This document shows positions 37,701-52,200 of a stretch of 64,000 nucleotides of DNA, one piece after another. This stretch comes from Dipteris shenzhenensis (lineage: Eukaryota; Polypodiophyta; Polypodiopsida; Gleicheniales). The translations under genes and the position numbers were made by a program. Position 1 is the first letter of the stretch. Each line of letters starts with the position of its first letter. The stretch is taken from NCBI GenBank assembly GCA_047967505.1, contig CM106538.1, one strand, 5' to 3'. The notes under the pieces are model-generated. The model had not been told where the DNA came from, did not search any database, and was given only the letters and a program-made list of their open reading frames with translations.

Positions 37701-40700
37701 TCTCCTTCCTCCCACAGAGCTGCTGAGCTTCCAAGGCATTCATGCATGCTCAGCTAGATCACCCGAGCTCTGATACCAGTGGAGAGTGCTCTCAACGGAA
37801 GCAAGAACGGAAGAGGGAGAGAGAGAAACAAAGAGCCACACAAGTTTTCGTGGGTGCAGAACCACCCTAATCTTCTTTTTCATTCATTTATATATGTGTT
37901 TGAGTATTGTACATAACTAGGATAAAGGCACAGTGACCTTTAACCCCCACAAGAATTTTATCATGATTTTGGGTTGCGAAAGTAGTTGACGTGAGCATGG
38001 ATGACCGGGGGAGAGCTACAACATTTACAGCAGTATGGTATGAGCCAAGGGGTAGGAAGGAGAACCAAGATAACAGTACATTGTATAGTAGTTGTCTGAA
38101 AAAGGAATGGGTCCCAAACCATGATGCAATTTCAAGACTTTCCACAGAGACAGTCATAGTATCCTAGAAATCAAGGTCAAAGAAAACAAAGAAGCACATG
38201 GGATATGATCTAAAAGACAAAATAAAATTATTGCAACCAATTATTTTGCACATTACATAGTTTATAAAGATGCTCGCCCAAGAGGAAGTAGAAGGAGATA
38301 GCGCAAATGAAGAATGCCCATGATAACACCATTCAAATATCGAGAAAGAGTGAAGGTGGTGGTGATAGTCAGATGAGAGTGAATGAAGATGGCACCCAAG
38401 TGACAAGTCATGACAGAATGGACATTCTGAACAAGCAAATGTTTGGATCGCTCATTTTTGTGATCATGATAGAAAAGGACATTCAAACAAGAAAATGTTT
38501 GGAATGCCCATTTGCACTAAACTCATTGTAAAGGAAAATTTAAATTATTGAAAAGGCCACAGGAGATCCTTTGTACAAAGACTTATCCAGAGCAATATTT
38601 GTTGTAAAACTTATGATATAGTAATGTAAAATTGCAAGCCTAGCTATTGCTATTTTTAGGAGTATAAAAGAGGCTTCCATCATGTCTCATGTCTATATAA
38701 ACCTTTTAATTTCTTGAATATTCAAGTGTGTTATAGTTTTCTACATTGAAAGTAAAAAGAGTCTTGGAGGTCTCTTATGTATACATTTTTAAAATGTTGT
38801 GAATCCTCAATAGCATGGTTTTTGATGGATTTAAACTAATAACTCGGATTTTTTAATTTAATAATATGATTCTTATAAACAAGAAATACAAATTGAGGAT
38901 TTAATAGTAGTTTTTGCATTATTTATACAACATTGTAGAGAGATATTTTGAAATGTATTATGTGAAAATGACAGTGCCAGAAAGTAAACTTTTGATTCTC
39001 GAATGACATTTTCATAAAGTAAACTTTTCATTTGGGAAGGATTTTAAGGAATAGTCTAAAAGTAGACATATGAGTCCAAAATTAATGAAATAAGTGTTTG
39101 TTGCTTTCCTTTTTTTTCGAGTTTGGGAGCAAATTTCTACAGGTTGCACAGTCGCCCTTCACGGTGTGGTGAGAGGGCAGCATATGCTACGGGTAAGGGC
39201 AAACCCCTTGGTGAAATTATTTTTTTGATTCGAGACCATTTCGGGGCCTATTTTGGTGGCAGAAGTTTTCCACAGGCACTCAGGAAAGTGCCCTATTTTT
39301 GTTGTGCGATCACTGTTCTACAAGTCAGTGAAAAGTTATCGTAGAAATTACATCGTATGCCTATGAAGAGAGATATTGGGAGTTACAGAATCATTCTTAT
39401 CGCCTGTTGATGCATAATCGTCACTAGGAAGTGACTGTGTGCTCAAATACCACTCTCGTCAATTTTGCAGGAAAAGGTTATTGGGAGTTCATTACTGGAG
39501 CTAAACGAGAACGAGTTATTCCTAATGTTCCCAATCAACTGAAGTTGCAGGCATTTAAAGGCTGGCATGAGAGAGCCAGAAAAGTTATGTACTAGCTGTC
39601 TATCAATCAGTATTTCAGATTCTATGATTGTGCATATTCAGAATGCAAGCACACCGAAGTAGCCATGGGATACTTTGACAAAAATGTATAGCACAAATAC
39701 ACAAGCCAGGAAAATGTAACTCAAGCAGGAGTTGCATAATGTGCAGAGAGAAAATATGAGCATCAATGACTACCACATGAAGGTGAAGAAGATTTCAGAT
39801 GCACTTACAGTTACTTCTATTGGGTCACCAGTGGAAGATGATGATTTAGTTTCTGTGACCTTGAATGGTCTAGAAAAGGATTATGCACAATTCCGAACAT
39901 CCATTGCCGTCCATGAGAATTTTCCTGATTTTGAGAAGTTGATTGCTCTTCTAATTTTTGAAGAGCAAAGAAATGGTGGTGCATCTTCTTCAAGAGGAAC
40001 TTCAAAAGAAGCTATCTTCTACTCAAATGCTCGAAGAGGTAGAGGCAGAGGTAGAGCAGGCCGATTTGGAGGCCATGGTAGAAATTATAATATGCAAAAA
40101 ATTCAAGAAAACAAGTCCTATGGAGAAGGACGTGATAACTTTAGAGGCAGGGGGAGCCAAAGAGGTCGTGGTGGATGGCAGAGAGGCCAAAATGCAAACA
40201 ACAATGTTGAATGCTACTACTATGGTAAAATGGGTCATATGGTTAAAGACTACTATAAAAAGCAAAATGACATCATGAGAAAATTGCAGCAAGGCAATTA
40301 TGCATCCTCTAGTAGACAGGGTGATGACAAAAATGAGCATCTGTTTATGGTGCAGCACATGAACAATTCTGTGACAAGTGCAGAAGAAAGCAATGATGTG
40401 TGATATGTTGACTCAGGTGCATCAAACCACATGACAGGCCATGCAGAATGGATGCAGGATGTAAGGAAAATGAAAAGACCAGGATTTGTAGAGACTGGTA
40501 ATGATACTGCACATCCTATTGTGCAGATTGGTAAAATTCCTTTGTCTATGTAGGATGGAAAAAAGAAGCACTTGTCTGATGTATTTCATGTCCCGAATAT
40601 CACCAAGAACCTGGTTTCTGTTGGTCAAATGGTTGAGCAGGGCTTGCAAGTAAAATTTAATCTTCATGGATGCTTTGTTGAGGATATGAAAAATAAAAGT

Positions 40701-43189
40701 CGCTTGATATTAAAAGGAAAGAAGAAAGGCAAGATGTTTATGTTGGATGCAGGCATGCCTGAATTGAGTGCAGCAATGTTTGCACATGGGACCAGTGTAG
40801 TTGCAGATATTGATATCTGGAATAAACACATTGGTCATGTTAATGTACAATGACTTAAATTAATGCAGGCCCAAAATATTGTTGCAGGATTGCCTAAGTT
40901 CAAGGTTGCAGAAATGCATAAGGTATGTGAAGCCTGTCAATTTGAAAAACAGGCAAGGAAACCATTTCCTAGACATGTTCAAGAGAGTAAGAGGCTATTG
41001 GAATTAATCCACTCTGATGTGTGGACTACTAAAGCTGCATCTATTGGAGGCTATCATTATTTTGTCACCTTTATTAATGACTACAGCAGAAAAGTTTGGG
41101 TGTATTTTATGAAAAAGAAAAGTAAAGTGTTTGGGCATTTCAAAGCTTTTAAAGCTATGGTTGAAAAAGACACAGGGTTGCAAATAAAATGCCTAAGGTC
41201 AGATGGAGGGGGAGAGTACCTCTCAAATGAGTTTGCAAGTTTCTTGCAAGAGCATGGCATAAAGCAACAATATTCATGCAGTCATACCCCATAGCGAAAT
41301 GGACTTTCAGAAAGAAAAAATAGGCATATTGGAGAGGAATCTCATGCCATGCTCAACGAAAAAGACCTACCAGATTATTATTGGGTTGAAGCAGTTGCTA
41401 CAGCAGTCTACATAATGAACAGGACTCCCACTGCAACAATACATGGCATGATGCCAGAGGAGAGGTATACTGGTAGGAAACCAGATTTTTCTCATTTGAA
41501 AGTTTTTGGTTGCATTGCCTATGTTCATGTGCCAGATGAGTTGAGATCCAAGTTGGATCCAAAAGCTGAGAAGTGCATCTTTATTGGTTATTCTCTACAG
41601 TAGAATGATTTGTGGAGACAATAGACAGAGTTGTCGTAGGGTGATGTTAGGCTTGAATTCCATCAAATCTTCAATCAAAGAATATGGATGTCCATTAGCA
41701 GCCTTTTGTGCCCTCATTTGCTGAGCTTTTGGCTGAGGGTCGAAGCTCATGCAAGGGAGAGGAGGTACCTTTGAATTCTCAATCAATGTCTCCTATAGTG
41801 ACTTTTCCATCACCTGTTTCCCATTTTCTTGGGTACCACTGGTTTTCACTCCCATCTCCTTCTCTATGTTGAATGGGCTTCCTAGGGGAAAATTGGATGG
41901 GCCTACTTGTAACTCCTTCTCACGCTTTTGTCCTAAAGTCATCATCTCCATCGCAAACCTCACTATTCTAGACTTACAGAAGGGAAACTAAGGTGTGCTT
42001 CCTTCATCTCCATAACTGGATTGAAGATCTTAGGTGAGACTCATAACCACCTTCTGGTACCTCGAAGACATAGATTGCTCACTTGGAAATGACGTATTTT
42101 GAGAGCTAGTGACAGGTCTTGATGGCTATGAAGCCCTTCTGGTTCTTCTAATCCACTAATAGGAGAACACAAGGGTGATGCACTCCTGTTCCCACCGTTG
42201 TCCACCTTGGAGGAAGGAGGTGGGGATGCTCCTCTAGTGACTGAGTTGGTGATGAGGCCTCTGATATTGATGTTGATTCATCCGTACTACTGTCACCTTT
42301 CGTCTGTGACCTTGTCACAGCTCCCAACACGGCACCAATCAAGTGGGGTTTGTCACTATCCCCTGCCACTAATATGTAAACCATGTTGACTTGGGATGTT
42401 GATTCCCCTCTGCCATTGGGACAATCTCTGGTGTAGTGGTCATTTGTGTTGCACTGCTTACAAGAGGGTCCCTTGAATGGTTGTGTACAATCATCTTGGT
42501 AGTGGCCATACTTGCCACATCTGTAGCACATGATGGGACTACAAAAGTTGGTACCTCTACCTCCACCTCCACGTCCACCTTGGAACCCACCCCGTCGACC
42601 ACGTTGATAAGGGGATCCATATCCACCCCCTGACATAGGTGGTTGATATTGTGCATAGTAGCGCAGAGGATAGAATTATGGAGACCCAATCTGATTGGGA
42701 GAAGGAGCTTGGAGCAAATCTTTCCTAGGTTAGAGTTACAAATATTAGTCTATGCTACCATTTTTAAGGCTTCAATGGGTTTAAGTTCATTCATATGTTT
42801 TTAATAAGCTGCAATTTGAAAATTCTAACCATATAGATGACTCTAGATGGCTTATGCTGATTGATTTGAGTACTTAGAGGGCCAAATTTGGACCTCATAT
42901 AAGGAAGTTATGTTAATTTTTGGAAAATTTTATCAAATTTCAAGATTGAAATATTAGCCACATCAGTTTGGAGAAGCTCCTAAATTCGCCTCTAGGCAAA
43001 TATTCGCCCTTAAAATTTTAAATTGGGGAGAGTGGAAAAAAAAGGGAATTATTGGAATGGAGGAGAGGGGAACATAAGGAAGTGCGATCGCATTGGCAAG
43101 GAAAGTAAGGAGATCAGAGGGAGGGAAGGGCAGGGAGAGAAGGGGGAAGGTAAGCGAGGGGAGGGGCGGGGGGGGACGGGGTGGAGGGG

Positions 43190-43227
<38 letters not shown>

Positions 43228-46200
43228 GGAGCATGAAGTTCGAATTCTAGAGTGGGAAGTTTGAATTCTAGGGTTCGAATTTCTTTAGGGCTATATATTG
43301 ACTCTCATCTCTCCCATAACTCGTTGTTGATCATGCCCTCCCTTCTACTTGCACCCCCATCGTGTTCCCCTCCCTTCCTCTCTCCCTCTCCCTCTCCCTC
43401 ACCTTGCGCTGTAGAATTTAGCCTATAGGAATTAACCATGGTAAAGGTATTTGCAAAGTTTCATGACCATGCTTCATATATAACCCACAAAAGGGGTTGG
43501 AAACGAAGATCAAATATGATTTGTGTCCATGCAAGTATTTATTAATTTCCTTATATTTCTACCCAAAAAATAGACCTCAATCACAGCCAAACACTGGCTC
43601 ACAATGCAATGAACTTCTGCTCCAAATAGACCTGAATCTCAGGAAAACACTGGCTCACAATGCAACAGCCCCTTCTTGCTCAACTGGCATCCAAAATGTG
43701 CATAACCTTCAGCCAACACTGGGCCTCAAAATGCACACCACTTGAGCAATAGATTGAGCTTAATACGCAGCCCCAAAACTGTCCCAAATGCGCACACTCA
43801 AACTCTCCGAATGCACCTGTACTCCAAGTACTCCAAGGACACCTGTGCAAGGTAACTGAAAGCACGGGCTGCAAGTACAAACTGGAGCTGAAAATACAAC
43901 CTGGACGAGGCTCGAAATGAGTGGATGCAAGGACCAAGGCACGAGCTGTGCTTCTGCAATCAAAAGAAACGTCAATGGCAAGGTAAATGGTGAGCAAAAT
44001 TCGAGCAAATGGCGAGACAAATGGCGAGTTACAAGTCCAAGTGCTGATGGCGAGCTGCGACCGTATGGATTGTACGAAAACAGTGAAGGAACATGATGGA
44101 GAGAGGGAGAGAGAGAGGATAGGCTAGGGAGAGAGGAAGTGATACTCAAAAGGAGACATAATGAAATGGAAATGAAATGACTAGAGCAATGAGCAAAAAT
44201 GAAAGTACTCACATGTGTCTAGACCAAAGAGCTTGTAGCTTGATACTTGATTGATGTAAATGACTCAAGACAAGTACAACACTATATAGTGTGACACTAG
44301 ACTCTAGAAAGCCATAGTGTATATGGGATAACTCTCAATATGACATGTGGCATGTCTAGGACTCACTAGACTATAAAACACCCCCTAGACACCTAGTACA
44401 CTCATTTTTTACTCAATCTGGCTTCATATTCCAACACCCCCCCATGAAGGCAAGGTAAGAGACTACTCGAATGGAACCAAGAACAGAACATGACAATGAT
44501 GGTCATCAAAACTGTGCATGCCAGTCTAGAACTAGACATGGTTCCCACACAATCTCAGAGGCAAGTGAGCATGGCTCAGAGGATAGTGAGCATAACATAG
44601 AAATCTCATCTAACATGGCTTAGAGGCTCATCATGCATGGATGCATGACCAACTCAGACGTATAGGAGACCAATGCACCAACATCTTGGAACTCTCAAGC
44701 CAGGCCTGATAAACAAATAGACCTATCAAAGCCAATACATATGGCTCCCACAGTACATCCCCCCTTGGCTTCATAACAAGGCATGTTAGGAAGCCACACA
44801 CCAAAAAAATAGAAAAACCAATACATCTTTTTAGGAGGACTATCCAAGGCAGAGAACCTTTAGACTCAATGAAAAACAAACACTCAATACATATCATTTT
44901 AGGAGAACTACCCAAGGTAGAGGATCCCAAAATAACATCAAGCATGTAGTAATAAAAAATAGATCTCTTATGACAAGAGATGTCCTCCAAGTAGCCACTG
45001 CACATGTGTGCACATCCCTATGAGACGATGACGATGTCGATGAAGCGCTAGGTAGGAATGCCCCAAAAGATGTGTCGAAGTCCATGGGATAGCTAAATGG
45101 AGCACTCACATAATGACTCTCAAAATGGCTAAGAGAGATTCACTGATGTCAAAGTAGAGGCCAGAGGTGTCACGAGCACCCGGAAAGTCGGTCAAAAGTG
45201 GAGCTTGGGCACCAAGGACAATCAGGGCGATAATCAGAGAAGTCGGGAAGTGTTTGGAGCTCACATCAAGCTCGGAGCAGCTTCACTTGTTGTTGACAGG
45301 ATGTGAAGCAAGTGACGGGATGTAAAAAGAGTATTCCCCACTGTCGGAAGCCTCAAGTCAATGTACCGGAGAGTTGATACAGTCGAAATGACTGTGGGTA
45401 AGCTCGGGAAGCTCAAATCACTGGTGGAGGTCACGGGAGTCCAAATCTGAGCAAAAAATGCCAAAAAGTAGCCTAAAATTGCTCGGAATCGCCTTCTGAC
45501 AAGTTGTACGGACTCCTAGCACTGTGGCACAGCCGACTGCAGAGGTCCGTACGGATGTACGGACAAAAAAACTTTTTAAAAAAATCTCGAAATGGTGTGG
45601 GACACAGTCGTTTGTGTTTGGGCAGTGCCAAAATGTCAAAAAACGTCAAAATCGAACCTCAAAAGGTCAAAAAAGCAATCAAGACGACCACATCCTCCAC
45701 CACCCCATGAGACAACTCGACAGACACAGATACAAGAGCTCTTCACATCTCACCAAAGAACCATCATGGCACCTGGATACATGCCTGAGCATGTACTCCG
45801 CACATTATCCTTGAGTACTTGATACTATTTTGGCTTTTTTGGTTACTAGATTAGAACTTTAGTACTCAGCAAGGGCCTTAGTGAGCCCTTTGCTTCAGCC
45901 CACAGTGGCTTGTATGCGATATCCCTTTGGTTTGTTTCTTTGTCTCATAGGCCCGCGAGGCCTCCTGCAAATGTTAATATATCTTTCTTTCTTTCTCTCT
46001 CTCTGTAATGAAGGCCAAAAATTGGACAACTTAGTCGGTGGAGATTCGATGGATAATACCAGGTGGAGATTGTATGGATGGTACCAGGTGGATCTTTACT
46101 TCAGCGATCCTTCCTCCTCTCTTATGGCTGCCATCCTGAATTTTCAGGTCTGGGGCAGCTTCAAGAGTAAATTTTGGAGAGCCCCCCTTCCCTCTTTTCT

Positions 46201-49200
46201 AGAAGAGATTGATAGGCAGCCTGTCATGTGGAATAACAACATACTTGATGACATGACCATGGTAGACCGCTTGATACTTCTCGTTATATGAAGTGGTCCA
46301 GAGGGGAGAGAGGACCCGCTTTCTCTATGGGTTCTTGGAAGGATTTCAAAAACCTTCCGGATGATTTAAGTTTCAGTTAGTAAGTCACCTCAAACAAAGT
46401 GAGGTTGACCGTCGCGGGTTTTACGAGGTCAAGTATCCCACTCAAGTCATAGGACTTTGACGAGGTTCAGATAGGATGCCTTGGTTTTTTATGTTCACTC
46501 CAGGTGGCAGTCCAAGGATGAGGATATCCTTGTGGATGTTTCTTTTGAGCCTGTCATGGTTTTGGAAGTATTTCCAATGGAATGATGTAAGGAACCGAGA
46601 GAAGAACCTCCCTTTCGTCTGCTATAGGGTTAGGAGGTCTCAGCTCAACAATAAGGGATGGTCAATCACTAGAGCTCTTGATTGGGAAAATTTTCAGATT
46701 TCTGCTTTGGAAAAAAACTTTGGAAGAGACTCTAGAAATTCCTCAAAAATAGAAAAAACACTCTTTTCTTTTGGCTTTCTAGTGAACTAGTGGAGGTACA
46801 AGGTTCAAGGCAACTCCCACTTGCCTTTCTACTAAGGAGTCCATTTAGTATTTTCTTTGGGATTGCAAACCCAGATGATGTTTGCAGGAGGCTTCTACTA
46901 GGAGGTTGTTTTCCTCGGGGAGTGGAGTGGCTCCCCTTTTTCCTCAAAGTCCACTGTAGGGTTGAGGTGGCACCTTCACACTCAACCTTGGTGCTTTTCT
47001 AGCTCTTGTTTATGAGCAATTGTTTGCCCACTTACGGTATTTTGTTTCCCATGCTTTGCATGATGTATTTTCTTCCATAAGCATTGCTCTTGGGATATTT
47101 TTCATACTTAATAGAAACTTTTTCACACAAAAAAAAAGGTTACATATTTACAGATCTTAGATGATTACTTATGTCAAAGGAAGTAGAACAAGAATTGAAG
47201 AGATTGATGCATCTTTACCATTGGATTGGGCCCTTGTTGCTGGAATGGTCACCTCCCCATCTGTAAGCCCTCATATGAGGAAAGCATGGGGGGAGGGGCG
47301 GGGGGTGAACCTAGGAAAAGAGAGAGGGAGGGGGCTGCCACATGGGCAGCACCTTACACAAAGAAAGAAGAGTACCTAGCAGAAGGAAGCTTGCCTCGAG
47401 GGCAGATCTGGCAGAGAATGGCCAGGTGACTGTCAAGGACAGAGCAGAGCAGATCTGCGTAGCATCTCCATCAAGGAACGAAGGCGAGATGACATCAGCC
47501 ACTGTACGGATCTGTACGGGCTGCTGCAGGGCAGTGTACGGAAGGTGTACGGGCAGGACATGGTGGGGGTCTGTCGTCAGGGGTACAGCCTGCAAGAAGG
47601 TCTCCAGCAGCAACAAAGGGCAGCCTAGCAGCAGCCCAAAAGGGCCTGGCTAGGTCCCTTATATAGGGCTGGTTGAGCCAGCCAACCAGGCCAACCAGCA
47701 GGTCGGCTGGTTAGGGTTGGGCCAGCCAACCAAGTCGGCCAGAGGGGGTCGGTTCATCCCTCTGCTGGGTCGGCCATTTGGAGGCCATTGTGCCTCATAC
47801 AAACATCCAGCCAAGCAGCTTTGGGAGGAGGAGCATCTCCACCATCGTTGGGCCTCTACATAGGAAGTAAAGGAGAGAGGTGTTGCTCCAGACTTAGCTC
47901 CAGGGAGAGGCTGAACCTAGACTGTCTTCTAGGGCAGAAGGTTGCTGAGATCACATCACCTGGAGCAGCAAAGAGTCAGCAGATTGGAGCAGCGGTAAGA
48001 CCTACCTTGGGCCTATCTTCTGGAGGTGAAGGAGGTACATCATAGCCTGCAGACAAAGCTGAGAAAGGGCTGCCCACCTAGGCTGGCTTCCGGACAGCAA
48101 GGTGGAAGGGATCTAGACAAAGAGTCTACATATGCTCGAGGTGGAGCTTGTGGGCTCAGAGACCTAAAAGTGCTTGACATTTAGTAGGAGAACCTTTTGG
48201 TATTGTATCCTGTCCTACTTTGTGGACGGACGGAAATATAAAGAGTTGCTTCTATATTTGTTTCTGAGCATTATCTATTTACTGGCTTGCACATCTTTGC
48301 ACATTAAGTTAAGAAGTCTGTGATTCCACACCCCACACCACATTGTGTGAGCTCCTAGGCATTACTATCAGTCTTCCACTATGCGTACCCTCTGTTGGGT
48401 AATTTCTAACACTTGTAGGGGGGAACATCGTATCACTAGATGGATTGGGGCCTTCTCAAGAGCAGGGATCCCGTTTCAAGTCATCGGTCTTCAAAGGTTC
48501 AGATTGGGATACTTTGGTTGATGGGGAAGCTTTGATCTTTGATGTGGTCTCTAGAAGTATGCTCTCTCAATCACGGATCAGAGTATTCTAGTCGGTTAGG
48601 ATTATGGGTTTTGTGGAGCAATGATTTTTTGCTTCTAGCTGGTATTTAGACCCTAGACCTAAGAGCATTTTTTTAGGCTCTTGGATGTTTTGGCTTTATT
48701 GAGGTTTCATCCTAAAGTACTTGTAGTGGGACCTACCAAATGGGAATGGATTGATGTAGGAATCAGCCTTTTTCTTTCTAGTTTAATATTTGTGTGAAGT
48801 TTGGTTGGGAGCACTTCAGCCTGGTTCAAGGTGCCATCCAGGAGGATACAAGGCAGCAAGGGAACTGGTTGATTGCAAGGAACACAGGTCTTCACCATAT
48901 AGTCCTTCTAGAAGAGGCTGCCCGTGAAGGGCCCTGCATGCTAGCCCATATGGCTATCACCCATTTGTTTGTCAAAAAGTGCTTGCCCGTCTCCCTAGCA
49001 AAATCTCTTTTGGCATCAAGATGCCATCCTAGGTGCGGACAAATAAAAAATTTGTCAATTTCACTCTACATTCCTGCACCTCTGTCCACTTATGTGTGAA
49101 TGGAACATTCATCCAGACGGGGATACTGAGTTCACCTGTCTGCCTATGTGTGAAACTTGCCTTATCATCGAGCCGCTTGAAATTTCAAATTTGCTAGTTT

Positions 49201-52200
49201 AATTGCCACTGAATGACATTATTTTTGAGAGCCTGCAATGTTCCCATGAGAGGCACTGACTATCAAGGTGGCAATCGATTGCTCTGTTAGAGATGAAAAA
49301 AAAACAGTTTGGGGCCCTTACTAATATCAGCCTCTTGCAACCAATATCCTTTTCTAATAGGACTTTTGGTAGACATGGACTAGGAGGAGAGACTAGCATT
49401 GTGTGGGAGCCCTTGCTCACAAATGCCCACTAACGTCAACAATGTTGTGTGAGCACTTTTACTTGGCTAGCACTAGAGCGTTTTATGAAACTCTAAAATC
49501 CTACGAAGCCATGCGGCACATTCTAAGCCGTTAGATAATTGGCCTATGATCGGGATACTTACAATAGCCCCCATATACTTAGCAGCGGGCGCATATACTT
49601 TTAGCAGCTAGCCAAGCAATGCGTTAGGAGAGGTGGTCCAAGAGTGTCCAGGAGGATCAGTCGCAAGGTGTGATTGCAGGTAATCAATGATGTCCAGGTT
49701 CCATAGCAAGCAGTACCTTACGAAATTCTATCTAAGAGGATCAGTCAGAAGTGTGATTGTGGTACGAGGCCAACTCAATATCTAGGAGAGCATGCAAGCC
49801 AAAGTTTGGAAGTGCCAAAGAGGTAGAAGAACAGTTTTGTGTATATACAGGGTCCACATCTAGTCAGCATTGTGTTGATAGAGGGTGAGACACTAGATAT
49901 AGATTTTGTATTGTGTCCACATTCGACAGAAATATATTTTGCTTGTTCTACATCTCTCTTTCAAGCATTGTCTAATTATTGTCTGCACATCTACTTTGGG
50001 ATAGTGTAACATGTGGGTACTTACTGCCATGCCATGCTGGGGAATCCCATGTGGCACGCGAGACTATCTACTGCAATGTGCGGAAGCGTATTGAATCTGT
50101 GTACATAGATATATGAAATAGAGAACTCAAGCACCAAGGGCACGCAACATCTTTACTGTACACATGTTTATTTATAATTTAGAAATGCCTAAATGACCGA
50201 CTGTATGGACTGACTGTACATGACTGCAAAACTGGATACAAAGATGTATCATGCGGGATATTACTGATGCTGAAAGTGAGGTAGATGGCTGCCCAGTGAA
50301 TGTGAATGCTTGCTGAACTGATGTGCATGGTGGCTGCTCCTAGATCCCCTCCATGACTGGCTGGAACTATGCTGGAAAGGACAGATCTGATGCATGCTGG
50401 TTCGCTGCAGGTAGGCAAGGTAATTCGATGAAAATGTGCTACCGTTTGAGATGGCGATGAGGGGCAAAAGTGTGGCGGGGAATAGGCAACAGATGGCAAG
50501 GATGGAGCAAGGCTGTATGCAAGAAATGGGAGGATGAGGCCTCTTTAAATAGGGCCTGGATAGTCAGCCAGGTCAACCAACTGGTCAGCCTGGTCAACCA
50601 ACCAGTCAATCTGGTGATGCCAACTGGTCCGACCTGGTCCACCCTGTTTTGCGGAAGGAAGTCGGCTGCCTGTGATCTGCCCTTCTACTGGCTTTTTCTG
50701 ATGTCCTTTTTGGTAGTCTTAACAAGTTATGAAAACTGAGCTTAACCAACTAGTGTGTCACCATGCACCTGACACAACGGTGCATGTGATAGTTAGCTTA
50801 CCCTCTGTTGTGTTCTCCAACGGTCCGTCGGCCTTCTACGGGTGGCTGACAGAGTCATGATAGTTGGGTGATGTCTCTTCGATTCTTTCTTTGTAGCAGG
50901 CTACTAGCCCTGTAGGGATGAGTTCTTTCCTTCTAGTTTAATATCTAAGTAGAATTTGGTTTGTCTACTGAGTAGTCTTTGTGTTCTCTTTCTATTTTAA
51001 TTCATTGAGTGAGGGAGTGAATGCACTTAAGAGTTTGCATGGGTTTTATAAATCCCAACAAATCTAGCATGCAAAAGTGCACTACAAATGGAATTGAAAC
51101 AATTAAATATGTTGTAAAATAGGCTCTACGTCAAGCTTATGAAGTCCCTCGTCATATTCTTAGTGGATTCTTTAGTTCTACATTTTTCATCCTAAAATTC
51201 AGCCAACACATGCTATTCATATGCAATAAATGAAACTAAAATCAGATTTCTCCTTAGTTCATGAGCATAGAAAACATGTGTGCGCGCGCGCGCACGCATG
51301 TGCATGCACCATGGTGATCTCCTTTCCTGCAGCGTTAGGCAATATGCTTTGGGACAGCAGTACAGGCCTATATGGTAATTATTATCACAGATGCTCCATG
51401 ATTTTCGGCCAGTATCTCGCCTTGAGATCTTTCGCCTCAAAGATTGGGTTCTTCAATCAAAAGATCGTGTTTGCCATGCATTGCCGTTGGCTGTTATAAC
51501 CGTCGCATCTTTGTATAGGGTTGTGCTGCCTCCCCCTTGTTGGAAAGGTCGCCTCCCCATCTGTAAGCCCCCATATGAGGAGAGCATGGGGGAGGGAGAC
51601 CTAGGGCAAGACATGTCCAGAGGGAAAAGCTTGGAGAGGCGGTTGCCACATGGACAACACCTCACAGCAAGGAAAAGACACATAGAGGGGCTGCCACATG
51701 GGCAGCAAACAGGCTGCCATGTGGGCAGCATATTCATGGACTTACCTGGCAGAGAAGGCACCTTCTAGAGGGCAGAACAAAGGTGGAATTATCAGATGAC
51801 TGTCCACGACTGGAGCAGGCCAGATTGCACAGGGTCTCCAGAAGCTATGGGCTGCGAAGAGATGGCGTTGATGTCAGCAACAGGTACGGGTGATGTCAGC
51901 ATTGGTACGGCTGTCTGCATCAGCACAAACGGACCTGGTCAAGGCTATTCTAGGGCCTGGAAGGGACCAGGACAGAGGCGCCTCCATTGGGCAGGCAGAA
52001 GCCTGCATTATTAATAGGCCACGACAAGGCAGCAAAAAGACCAATGCAAGTGGTGGGTTGCCACATGGCAAGGCGGGCCAGAAAGGGGCAGCCAATGGGC
52101 TACCCACTGGTCGGTTTACAGACCACACGGTCGCGTGGGTAGGGGCAGTCTGGTCGGCCAGATCTGACCCCTACCAGGTCAGTTGGTTCAAGGGCCTTGT

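Noticed and set aside
47161-48045. Several overlapping 70-100 codon ORFs in copy B
   Set aside because: They arise from the GC-rich LTR, overlap on both strands, and are not shared in frame with other LTR copies.
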